This document shows, one piece after another, positions 44,192 through 52,103 of a stretch of DNA of 64,000 nucleotides. The stretch's first letter is position 1, and each line of letters opens with the position of its first letter. Source of the stretch: Halobaculum sp. XH14 (GTDB taxonomy: Archaea > Halobacteriota > Halobacteria > Halobacteriales > Haloferacaceae); NCBI RefSeq assembly GCF_032116555.1, contig NZ_CP134949.1:1178001-1242000 (forward strand), written 5' to 3'. A program made the translations under genes and the position numbers. The notes under the pieces are model-generated. The model searched no databases, was not told the origin of the DNA, and saw nothing but the letters and a program-made list of their open reading frames with translations.

Positions 44192-46367
44192 GTTCGGCCA
44201 GCCGTCGGCCCGTTACCTCGTCGCTCCACCGTATCTCGGTCGCGACTTCGATGGGAGACCTGGCCATGGTGAAGGCCCCGTCGAGCTCCGGGACGGGAAT
44301 CGGGACCGGTTCCCCCCGTCCGGAGCCGATGAACCGTTCCTCGTCGTCCCCGAAGTGGCCCATCGACATCGTTCCCAGATCGAACGACGACGTCGGATAG
44401 CACCGTGGCGTGGCCAGCACCCGGTCGCCGTCCGGGTCGTCCTCCAGTTCGATCAGCATCGCCGCCCCCGTCGCACACTGGCACAGCTGGACCCGCGGGT
44501 CCCCGACGATCGTGTACGCGCTCCCCGCGAACGGGCCCCGACCGACGACGTCCAGGGCCGCGTCCAGCGGGAACCCCACGTCGAGCAGCCGTGCCAGGTC
44601 GCGGCCGACGCGCGTGGCCAGCGAGTTCGGGAGCTCGGTCAGCGACACGACGCCGCCGAGCGCGCCCGCCTCGACGAGCGCCATCCCCTGTCGGTAGGAC
44701 GTACAGGCGTTCAACAGGAACGCGTCGACGCCGGTTTCCTCGAGCGCTTCGAGGTCGAGGAAGCCGTCGGGACACTTCACGCCGCGCTCGTCGACGTGGC
44801 CGACGTAGTGGAAGAAGTCGTGGTCCTCGGCCAGCAGGTCGGCCAGCTCCCCGACCGTGAGCTCGCTGTCCTGTCGAACGTCGAACGCGACGTGATCCCG
44901 GAAGCCGTACACCTCGTCGGCCTCCTCCGCCATCCGGTCGTCGTTGCAAACGACGGTGACGTCGATGGTCAGGTCCGCAGAGAGCGTCCGGTCGAGCCGG
45001 CTGCGGTACGATTCGACCGTCGGTTTCGACGCGCGCATCGGGTAGCCCGGACCGACCCACGCGAGCGACGTGCTGTCGGCGGGGCGCGGCGAGACGACGG
45101 CGTTCCCCTCGTCGGTGACGTTCTGTGTCGGCCCCCTGAGCCAGGGGCGCGACTCCGACCTGTCGCCGGCGCTCCGTGTGAACGCCGGCTCCTCGTCGCT
45201 GCGGACGAACTCGTCGAGCGGACCGCTCCCGTTCCCGCCGGGGACCGTCGGCGCCGGCGGCGGTGAGCGGATCGTCGAGAGGTCCGACGCGAGGAACGGG
45301 AGGATCGCGGCGTTCTCCGCGACCGGCTTCACGTCCGTCGTCTGGGGCCAGTCGATCGCCCCCTCGGTCGCCGACGTCGGCACGTCCAGATACGCGGCGG
45401 TTCGGTCCGCGAGGCTCGCGTCGTACCACGTCCGCCACGGCGGGTCCAGGCTCTCCGAGAGCGCCCGGTGGACCTGCAGGTCCACGTCGTAAAGCCCCGC
45501 CTCGCAGGCTCTCGTGGCACAGTCGAGCGTGAAACAGTGCCGAAGGATCGCGCCGAGTTCATGCGCCAGCCCCTCGCGGTCGGCCGGAAGCCGTCGGGTC
45601 GTCCCGCCCGCGGAGAGATACGGGTCGTCGCTCTCGACGATGCTCGCGGCGAGATAGTAGGCGACCGGTGCCGCCGAGAACAGCGGGCCGTACTCGAAGG
45701 GAACGCCGAGCGTCACCCCCGTCCCAGCGCGTTCCACCAGCGACGGGACGTCGAGCGAATCGCCGGTCTCGATCAGCGGCGGGTGGCCACGGAGCGTGGG
45801 GAACGACCGTTCCGGCGAGGTCGTCGCCAGCGCCGAACCGAAGGTGGACAGCGCCGCGGCGACGTCCGCGGGCTCCTCGGTCACGGTGATCGTTCCGGCC
45901 GGGGTCTCGTGGCGCGAGCGCGCGCCGATCCGGACCGCGGCGGGACCGTCGTCGAGGGAGACGGTCGGATAGCGGCCGTCGTAGTCGACGGACGCGGGGC
46001 CCTCGATCGAGAGGTACGCCTTCACGGGTGCGGTCGACAGTTCGAGGACGTGCTTTCCGGCCGGAACGGCGACGGAGCCGTTCGCCGTCAGCGTCTCGAC
46101 CAGCGAGTTGTCCGGGGTCCGGACGTACACGTCCGCCGTACACAGCGGCGTGACGTGCCGTGTCTTCGCCTCCCAGCAGCCGTCGACGGGCGTCGGGAAC
46201 GCGTTCCCGGCATCGACGCGGACCGGACGGTCGTCGTCCCCGTCGAGCCTGAACGGCAGTTTGACCTCCTCGATCCTGTCCGTGATCTCGTATCCGGCCG
46301 CACCGTCGGCCGGGACGATCGAGAGGGCGTCCGTCGGTTCGTCCGCTGTCTCGTTCACGCGACTCAC
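44175..46367 (-). CDS. CHAT domain protein (caspase-like protease)
   Basis: 730 residues from GTG 46367, whose GTGA overlaps the stop of the upstream gene. Residues about 1-190 are beta-rich (CTADVYVRTPD, VPAGKHVLELS), about 200-340 helical, about 380-460 a disordered linker. The CHAT domain occupies about 460-640: FFHYVGHVDERG gives catalytic His524, FLLNACTSYRQG gives Cys555, then GALGGVVSLTELPNSLATRVGRD. The His-Cys spacing (31) is short for the family. CHAT proteases are caspase relatives that cleave partner proteins after activation. A ~90-residue tail follows. Partner: the coupled RecA-like gene. Confidence 0.82.
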   Translation of the reverse strand: MSRVNETADEPTDALSIVPADGAAGYEITDRIEEVKLPFRLDGDDDRPVRVDAGNAFPTPVDGCWEAKTRHVTPLCTADVYVRTPDNSLVETLTANGSVAVPAGKHVLELSTAPVKAYLSIEGPASVDYDGRYPTVSLDDGPAAVRIGARSRHETPAGTITVTEEPADVAAALSTFGSALATTSPERSFPTLRGHPPLIETGDSLDVPSLVERAGTGVTLGVPFEYGPLFSAAPVAYYLAASIVESDDPYLSAGGTTRRLPADREGLAHELGAILRHCFTLDCATRACEAGLYDVDLQVHRALSESLDPPWRTWYDASLADRTAAYLDVPTSATEGAIDWPQTTDVKPVAENAAILPFLASDLSTIRSPPPAPTVPGGNGSGPLDEFVRSDEEPAFTRSAGDRSESRPWLRGPTQNVTDEGNAVVSPRPADSTSLAWVGPGYPMRASKPTVESYRSRLDRTLSADLTIDVTVVCNDDRMAEEADEVYGFRDHVAFDVRQDSELTVGELADLLAEDHDFFHYVGHVDERGVKCPDGFLDLEALEETGVDAFLLNACTSYRQGMALVEAGALGGVVSLTELPNSLATRVGRDLARLLDVGFPLDAALDVVGRGPFAGSAYTIVGDPRVQLCQCATGAAMLIELEDDPDGDRVLATPRCYPTSSFDLGTMSMGHFGDDEERFIGSGRGEPVPIPVPELDGAFTMARSPIEVATEIRWSDEVTGRRLAELTDQQ

Positions 46368-47167
46368 CCGAGCGGATGCCAGCCGGTCGATCCCCACCCG
46401 TCGATGTGCCAGCGCTCGTCGGGGACGACCGCGCGGTCCCGGAGCCTGAGCTCCACGACGACGTCCAGCCGGTCGGCGAGCTGGGTCACGACGGCGTCGA
46501 CGACCGGGTCCGAGCGGACGTCACCCTCACCGTCGGCTGCCGACCGTCGGGGCAGGTGGAACTGCGCCATGCCGTCCCGCTTCCCGACCGCGGACGTGAC
46601 GTCCCGCAGCAGCGCGCCCGCCGCCGCCTCGCCCAGCGCCGCACGGATGCCGTCGACGCGGAACAGGCAGACGCGAAGCCGCATCCCGTCGTCCCGACCG
46701 CGTTCCTCGCTCCCGTTTTCGCCGACCGCGTCGCCGTCCTCCGCGTCGGCCACGGTCGCGATCGCGTCCAGAAACCGCGAGCGAAACGTTCCGTCACCGT
46801 CAGGCGGGACTCCCCGGTCGCCGGCCGGGGACCCGGAGGCGGCGGCCGGGTCGCGGAGGGGGTCGTCCATCCGGACGACCGCAGCGCCGTCCTCGGCCGC
46901 GGTGACCCCGCCGGGGAACCACGCGTCCGGGCGCGGCGCGTCGTGGGTCAGCCCGAGCACCCGCCGGCGCGGGTACGACGGGTCGCCGAAGTACCGCGCG
47001 GCCGCCACCCGATGTGCGTCGGTCGGCACGTCGCCCGTGACCAGCAGGCGACAGCCGTCATCGAGCGCGTCGAGCGCCTCCCCCAGCGAGGGGTCGGCTC
47101 CCGTCGTCCGGCTCCCGGACCCACCGAGCGATTCGACGGGCCCGGCGTCGGCCCGTTGTCCGTTCAT
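46364..47167 (-). CDS. Degenerate RecA/KaiC-like protein, DUF7504-like
   Basis: 267 residues. CRLLVTGDVPTDAHRVAAARYFGD sits where a P-loop would be but lacks GxxxxGK. RRRVLGLTHDA and MRLRVCLFRVDGIRAAL resemble the later strands of RecA/KaiC folds. The middle (about 110-155) is a Gly/Asp-rich linker. It matches the haloarchaeal DUF7504 pattern as I recall it. ATG 47167 is preferred over the frame start 47194. Directly upstream of and translationally coupled to the CHAT protease, so likely its regulator or sensor. Confidence 0.68.
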   Translation of the reverse strand: MNGQRADAGPVESLGGSGSRTTGADPSLGEALDALDDGCRLLVTGDVPTDAHRVAAARYFGDPSYPRRRVLGLTHDAPRPDAWFPGGVTAAEDGAAVVRMDDPLRDPAAASGSPAGDRGVPPDGDGTFRSRFLDAIATVADAEDGDAVGENGSEERGRDDGMRLRVCLFRVDGIRAALGEAAAGALLRDVTSAVGKRDGMAQFHLPRRSAADGEGDVRSDPVVDAVVTQLADRLDVVVELRLRDRAVVPDERWHIDGWGSTGWHPLG

Positions 47168-47286
47168 GAACGTCCGGTCCCGTCGTGAGAACAAAAACGT
47201 TCGCCCAGCCGACGGTTCCCCTCCTCACGGCAGGATCGAGAGCCGGCCGGTCGGATCTGCCACGGCCGGGTAGGCGGACCCGGAGC

Positions 47287-47892
47287 TCACTCGATGTCCG
47301 ACCACGCGCCCCAGAATCGCTGGAGCGCGGTCAGGTGTCCGACGACCGCGAACAGCACCAGCAGCAGCGAAACGACGCCGAGGCCCGCCACGAGCGGCCC
47401 GGGAACCACCGCGGCGACGACGCCGGCGAGGCCCACGAGCGCCAGCCGATCCGCCCGGCCGAGCAGGCCGCCGTACTCCCGGCCGATGCCGACCGCCTGG
47501 ATCTGCGTGCCGAGATACGAGGTCATCAGCACGCCCGTCACCGCGGCGAGCCCGAGCCCGTATCTGCCGACGCCGGCCGCGAGCCCGACCAGGACGGCGA
47601 TGTCGGCGTAGCGGTCCAGCACGTGATCGAGCAGGTCGCCCCCCGAGGATGCGACGCCCTGCTCGCGCGCGAGCGCGCCGTCCACGAGGTCGAGCCAGCC
47701 GTTGAGGAAGACGAGCAGCGATCCGGCGACGTACCACGGCGGCTCGGCGACGCCGAAAGCGACGCCGGCGGCGATCGCACAGCCGAAGGCGACGACGCTC
47801 ACGGCGTCGGGCGAGAGGCCGAGCGCGTCGGCGACCCGGACGAACGGGGAGAGCCCGCGGTCGGCGACGTGGCGGAACCGGTCCAGCGTCAT
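47287..47892 (-). CDS. CDP-alcohol phosphatidyltransferase family protein
   Basis: 201-residue membrane protein with about six helices. The catalytic signature is complete: DLVDGALAREQGVASSGGD then LDHVLDRYAD. Family members transfer a CDP-activated lipid onto an alcohol such as inositol phosphate or glycerol phosphate (archaetidyl-lipid synthesis). Start overlaps the stop of the adenylate-kinase-like gene by ATGA. Confidence 0.88.
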   Translation of the reverse strand: MTLDRFRHVADRGLSPFVRVADALGLSPDAVSVVAFGCAIAAGVAFGVAEPPWYVAGSLLVFLNGWLDLVDGALAREQGVASSGGDLLDHVLDRYADIAVLVGLAAGVGRYGLGLAAVTGVLMTSYLGTQIQAVGIGREYGGLLGRADRLALVGLAGVVAAVVPGPLVAGLGVVSLLLVLFAVVGHLTALQRFWGAWSDIE

Positions 47893-48386
47893 CGGTACTC
47901 CAGGAAGTCAACCTCGCCCGCGGAGGGGTCGCGCTCGCCGGCAGCGACGGCGGCCAGTTCGGCGGCGACCGCCTCGGGCGTCCGGTCGGTCGTGTCGATC
48001 TCGTACACCGCGTCCGCGCCGTGCTCCGCGACGGCCTCGCCGAGCACGACGTCGAGCGCCTCGCTCTCGCGGTTCTCCGCGGCCTTCGCCTCGGGTTCGC
48101 CGCGCTCGCGGAGCCGCCGTTCGAGTTCGTCCGGTCGGCACCGGAGGACCGCCACCCGGTTGGCCTCGAACCGGTGTGCGAGGTGCGACTCCAGTACGCC
48201 GTCCCAGTCGCCGAGGTGCTCCCGGCAGGCGTCGAGGTCCACGACGAGCGTGTCGCGCTCCCCGTCGCGCTCGCTCCAGAGGCCCGCCTCGCGGACGACG
48301 TCGTTCAGGTGGACGACCTCGCGGTCGAGCGCCGCCGTCGCGCTCGTCTTTCCCGTCCCGGGCGTCCCGGTGACCGCGAGCCTCAC
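47889..48386 (-). CDS. Adenylate kinase-like P-loop NTPase (Fap7/AK6-like)
   Basis: 165 residues, GTG start coupled to the hisC stop (GTGA). P-loop GTPGTGKTSA at about 7-16, VVDLDACREHLGD, LRCRPDELERRLRERGE as the lid, and NRESEALDVVLGEA. This is the AK6/Fap7 group, which has adenylate kinase and ATPase activity and acts in small-subunit maturation in eukaryotes and archaea. Confidence 0.85.
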   Translation of the reverse strand: MRLAVTGTPGTGKTSATAALDREVVHLNDVVREAGLWSERDGERDTLVVDLDACREHLGDWDGVLESHLAHRFEANRVAVLRCRPDELERRLRERGEPEAKAAENRESEALDVVLGEAVAEHGADAVYEIDTTDRTPEAVAAELAAVAAGERDPSAGEVDFLEYR

Positions 48387-49489
48387 GCTTCCGCCTCCAG
48401 GTCGGCCGCCGCGTCGACCTCGGCGACGACCTCGTTGAGCGTCTCGACCGCCCGCCTCGTCTCCGACTCGGTCCCGCAGGACACCCGGATGCACCCCGGC
48501 AGGCCGAACGATGACGTGTCGCGGACGATGACGCCCCGCTCCTTGGCGGCCTCCGCGACCGCCGTTCCGTCGCCGACGTCGGCGAGGACGAAGTTGGCCG
48601 CGCTGTCGTAGGTGCGTGCCTCGAGGTTCTCCGTGATGTGCTCGCGCGCCCACCGGGCCGACTCGACGGACCGCTCGACGTGCTCGCCGTCGTCCAGCGC
48701 GGCGTCGGCCGCCGCCAGCGCGACGGCACTGGCCGCGAAGGGAGTGTTCACGCGTGCGAACGCGTCGGCCCACTCCGGGGGCACCACGGCGTAGCCGATC
48801 CGCAGTCCCGCGAGGCCGTACGCCTTCGAGAACGTCCGGGTGACCGCGAGGTTCTCGTGCCCGGCGAGCAGATCGATCGCCGAGGCGGACTCGGAGAACT
48901 CGACGTACGCCTCGTCGACGACGACGAGCGTGTGGTCCGCGACGCCGTCGAGCAGCGCGAGCAACTCCTCGCGCGGGAGTTCCGAGCCGGTCGGGTTGTG
49001 CGGCGTCGTGACGTGGATCATCCGCTCGCCGTCGTAGGCGTCGAGCACGCCGTCGGCGGTCTGGGCGAACCCGTCGGACTTCGAGAGCGGGTACGTGCCG
49101 ACGGTCCCGTGGTGGTAGCGCGCGCTCATCCCGTAGTACGAGAAGCCGGGTTCGGGCGCGAGCACCCGGTCGTCGGGTTCGAGCATCGCGCGGGAGAGGT
49201 AGTCCAGCGCGCCGTCCGCGCCGGGGGTCACCCACACCTGTTCCGGGTCGACACCGCGCCGGTCCGCCAGTTTCTCGGTGAGGTCCGCGTGGGCGGCCGT
49301 CGGGTAGACGCCGGCCTCGCCGGCCGCCTCGCGGATGGCCTCGACGGCCTTCGGCGAGGGACCGTGGGGGTTCTCGTTCGAGGAGAGCTTCACCAGGTCG
49401 TCGGGGTCGAGCCCGAGCTCCCTGGCGACCTCCTCGACGCCCCGCCCCGGGTCGTAGGGGGCGTTCGCGGAGAGGTCTCGCGGTCGCAT
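48383..49489 (-). CDS. hisC: Histidinol-phosphate aminotransferase
   Basis: 368 residues. LSSNENPHGPSPKAVEAI, HNPTGSELPRE, VVDEAYVEF and the PLP lysine in TFSKAYGLAGLRIGY identify HisC. It makes histidinol phosphate from imidazole acetol phosphate. ATG 49489 follows a TTAAGAA promoter element about 25-30 bases upstream, so the message is leaderless. First of a three-gene coupled operon. Confidence 0.92.
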   Translation of the reverse strand: MRPRDLSANAPYDPGRGVEEVARELGLDPDDLVKLSSNENPHGPSPKAVEAIREAAGEAGVYPTAAHADLTEKLADRRGVDPEQVWVTPGADGALDYLSRAMLEPDDRVLAPEPGFSYYGMSARYHHGTVGTYPLSKSDGFAQTADGVLDAYDGERMIHVTTPHNPTGSELPREELLALLDGVADHTLVVVDEAYVEFSESASAIDLLAGHENLAVTRTFSKAYGLAGLRIGYAVVPPEWADAFARVNTPFAASAVALAAADAALDDGEHVERSVESARWAREHITENLEARTYDSAANFVLADVGDGTAVAEAAKERGVIVRDTSSFGLPGCIRVSCGTESETRRAVETLNEVVAEVDAAADLEAEA

Positions 49490-49616
49490 ACGCGAGGGGA
49501 GTGGCCGGCGCTTCTTAAGGGTGCCCACAGCGGCGGTCGCGGACGTGGTTCGGATGAGGTGTGCTGGCTGATTCTGGACGCGCTACGCACGACGAGACGG
49601 TCGGATGGCGCGCGGC

Positions 49617-49670
49617 GTTCACGAGAGCGTTGCTCTCGTGAGCTCACGGGACGCACGGCGTCTCGTGAAC
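49617..49670. repeat. Two mutually exclusive 10-bp helices
   Basis: TCACGAGAGC (49619-49628) pairs perfectly with GCTCTCGTGA (49632-49641) across a GTT loop. Nearly the same strand, GTTCACGAGA (49617-49626), pairs perfectly with TCTCGTGAAC (49661-49670). Only one helix can form at a time, a switch-like layout if transcribed. The order works on either strand. Confidence 0.6.
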
Positions 49671-49772
49671 GGCCAAGCGGAGCGCGGCCGCTCGTGCGAG
49701 GGACGAGCATCGCAGGCTCGCGAGCGCAGCGAGCGAGCCGAGACGCGCAGGAGGCTGTTCACGCGAGCGGAG

Positions 49773-49825
49773 TCGTTCGAAAATCGAAGATTTCGTGATG
49801 ACGAAAGACGTTCTGGCGTCTTTCG
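49773..49825 (-). repeat. Hairpin-plus-block repeat element, copy B
   Basis: On the minus strand a perfect 9-bp hairpin CGAAAGACG-ccagaa-CGTCTTTCG (49825-49802) is followed two bases later by ATCACGAAATCTTCGATTTT and CGAACGA (49799-49773). The block matches copy A at 27090-27117 apart from one indel and one substitution; the hairpin stem differs in sequence but keeps its length. Confidence 0.7.
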
Positions 49826-50250
49826 AACCACGAGGGTGACTTCCGAGGAGCGTGCTCCGAGGTAAAGCACAGGAGGCTGGGGAAGGAGAGGTTCGGGGCG
49901 GTGCGGTTGCGCGGGTGGGACTGAAAGGGGCCGCGGCGGTCGGCGAACCCCGAACTCGCAAGCACCACAGCGCGACCGCAGGGAGCGCGAGGAGCGCAGC
50001 GCGGTTCGCGGGAGCCGAGCGCCGCGGGGGGTTTCGAGGCAGGGTCGCGACAACCGGATAGACTCTCGATCGAGTGCTTCCAGGCGAACCAGAACTACTC
50101 CTGGACGCGACAAATCCGAACCAACGTTCAAATACGATGGCGACCCAGCCGCCCCGTGACCTGAACGAGGCCCCGGCGCGTCAGCGGGTGCGCGGCGACT
50201 CGCGCCGGGGACGGACGACGCCGCCTGTCAGCCCCGCAAGAGCGACTGCC

Positions 50251-51561
50251 TTACCCATCCACCCCGCCGGAGCCGCCCACGTCCGCGGCTCGTCGTTCGG
50301 CCTCCGCCACGACGGACGGCTTTCCGACGAAGGCGACGCGAACGAGGTCCCCGTCGTATTTCACCGTCACGTCGCCGCGCTCGTGGAGCCACGACAGCAG
50401 CGGCTGTGCGTCGCTGCAGTTCGGAACCGCGAACTCGACGTGTTCGGTCGGCAGCGCGTCCGCCAGAGCCGCCAGCAGTTCGTCGATCCCCCCTCCAGCT
50501 AGCGCGCTCACCGCGACCGGCTCCCGGGTCTGGAGTGCCGACCGGCGTACGAGGTCGCGGCGCTCAGCCAGCGCGTCGTCGTCGAGTCGGTCGACCTTGT
50601 TGAGGACCGGAATGATCGGTCCCCGTGCCTCCGCGGCGAGCACCTCCGTCGTCACCGAGAGCCGTCGCTGCAGCGACTCTGTATCCGCGCTCGCGTCGAC
50701 CACGGCGAGCACCGCGTCCGCGTCGGCGACCTCGCCGAGCGTCGTCGAAAAGGAGCTCACGAGGTCGTGCGGGAGGTCGTCCACGAGGCCGACCGTGTCG
50801 GTGACGAGCGTCCGTCGCCCGCCGAGGGTCGCGCGCCGGGTCGTCGTCTCGAGCGTCTCGAACAGTCGGTCCGCCACCTCGGCGGTACCCACGACGTCGC
50901 CGTGTTCCGGCTCGCCGCCTTCGATCGAGAGGTCGTCGGAGAGCCGGTGGAGCAGCGTCGACTTCCCGGCGTTCGTGTAGCCCGCGAGCGCGACGAGGTC
51001 GAACCCCTCCTCGCGGCGTTCCGCTCGGCGGTCCGCGGCCTCGGTCCGTGCGTCCGCGAGTTTCCCGTCGATGGCGTCGATGCGCCGTTCCAGGTCTAGC
51101 ACCGGCGACCCCTTCTCGGTCGCCTCGTTGAGCAGCGACCGTTCGGTCGTCTGTCGGAGCCGCGGAAGCTCGTACTCCAGTCTCGCTCGTTCGACCTGGA
51201 GGTTCGCGACCCGGTTTCCGGCACCCTCGGCGAAGATTTCGAGGACGAGCCGGTAGCGGTCGACCAGCGCCGTCTCGTCGGGGAGGAGTTCGACGAGCGA
51301 GCCGTACTGGCCGGGGTCGAGCGTCCCGTCGAAGACGACGAGGTCGGCGTCGACGTCGCCCGCGACGGCCGCCAGTTCCTCGGCCTTCCCGCGGCCGAGG
51401 CCGTACGTGCTGTCCTCCCGTCGGTTCTGTGTCACCGCCGCGACCACCTCACAGCCGGCGGCCTCGGCGAGTCGGCGAATCTCGTCAGTGTTCGGTACCG
51501 CGTCGTCGTCGCGGGCGGCGACTACCGCGCGTCCGTCCCGCAGTGGTTCTCCTGCTTGCAT
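50251..51561 (-). CDS. hflX: GTPase HflX
   Basis: 436 residues. N-terminal HflX domain (RREDSTYGLGRGKAEEL, VVFDGTLDPGQ, LVDRYRLVLEIFAEGAGNRVA), a coiled stretch about 130-180, then the G domain with GYTNAGKST (G1), DTVGLVDDLP (G3), and NKVDRL (G4). It binds ribosomes and splits or rescues them in bacteria; archaeal members bind the large subunit. The C-terminal ~60 residues form a small alpha-beta domain. Confidence 0.93.
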   Translation of the reverse strand: MQAGEPLRDGRAVVAARDDDAVPNTDEIRRLAEAAGCEVVAAVTQNRREDSTYGLGRGKAEELAAVAGDVDADLVVFDGTLDPGQYGSLVELLPDETALVDRYRLVLEIFAEGAGNRVANLQVERARLEYELPRLRQTTERSLLNEATEKGSPVLDLERRIDAIDGKLADARTEAADRRAERREEGFDLVALAGYTNAGKSTLLHRLSDDLSIEGGEPEHGDVVGTAEVADRLFETLETTTRRATLGGRRTLVTDTVGLVDDLPHDLVSSFSTTLGEVADADAVLAVVDASADTESLQRRLSVTTEVLAAEARGPIIPVLNKVDRLDDDALAERRDLVRRSALQTREPVAVSALAGGGIDELLAALADALPTEHVEFAVPNCSDAQPLLSWLHERGDVTVKYDGDLVRVAFVGKPSVVAEAERRAADVGGSGGVDG

Positions 51562-51821
51562 CGGTCAGTGACCATCGCGTCGCGTTGCCGCGCCGACGGG
51601 ACCGCGGCCGAGCGACGGGCGGTCGAAGCGTCCGTGTAACTATCGGCTGAAAGCCACCGCGAACAGACGTGCTGACCGCTCGCGGTCCCGTCACCGCGTC
51701 GGGTCAGGACGGGTCGAAAAGGGTCTCCATCGACAGGTAGATCGCCCGCCCCCGGTGTAAACGTTGGTACGGTGTGAGAGGAGTGCGCACGGTCGATTCA
51801 CCCGCCTTCGGAACCCGTCCG

Positions 51822-52103
51822 TCAGCCGCGCGGCTCGACGACGTAGTGGGACTCGCCCTGCGCGACCAGGTCGGCGTCCTCCCGGAGCGTCACGAGGTAA
51901 CCGGTCGGACTCCGTTCGAGTTCGTGTTCGGCGGTGACGCGGACGAGGTTGCCGATGAGCTGTGCGGACGGCGGTTTCTGGGCGGCCGCACAGTCGTAGA
52001 CGGTGAGCAGTTCCTTCCCGTCGTCGGCCTCGTAGACGATGAGCCGGGCGTGCGGTGCGAGCCGCCAGCGGCCGTCGCCGGCCGAGGGGAGTTTCAGCGT
52101 CAT
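51822..52103 (-). CDS. Small protein coupled to the HerA-like gene
   Basis: 93 residues (MTLKLPSAGDGRWRLAPHAR), mainly beta (LIVYEADDGKELLTVYDC, LIGNLVRVTAEHEL). Its ATG overlaps the HerA stop by ATGA, so it is translationally coupled and probably works with the ATPase. A much longer reading frame through the HerA gene is a shadow. Family not recognised. Confidence 0.65.
   Translation of the reverse strand: MTLKLPSAGDGRWRLAPHARLIVYEADDGKELLTVYDCAAAQKPPSAQLIGNLVRVTAEHELERSPTGYLVTLREDADLVAQGESHYVVEPRG

Larger units (their letters stand above)
49490..50250. other. Hairpin-rich intergenic island
   Basis: 761 bases between hflX (ends 50251) and hisC (starts 49489), without a convincing gene. From about 49610 to 50060 it is a string of inverted repeats: the alternative helices at 49617-49670, CTCGCG-rich arms near 49717-49738, copy B of the hairpin-block element (49773-49825), and GGAGC-gt-GCTCC near 49848-49859. 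A purine-rich tract and GGGACTGAAAGGGGCCGC lie near 49917-49935. Purine-rich runs (GCGAGGAGCGCAGCG) occur again near 49987-50001. Confidence 0.6.

Noticed and set aside
47889-49235. 448-codon minus-strand frame joining hisC sequence to the kinase-like gene as a fusion
   Set aside because: The N-terminal 280 residues are an Arg/Gly-rich out-of-frame reading of hisC. The real kinase-like gene begins at GTG 48386, coupled to the hisC stop.
50074-50502. Plus-strand frame upstream of and antisense to hflX as a gene
   Set aside because: Most of it is antisense to the hflX 3' end and the product is basic and low-complexity, unlike haloarchaeal proteins.
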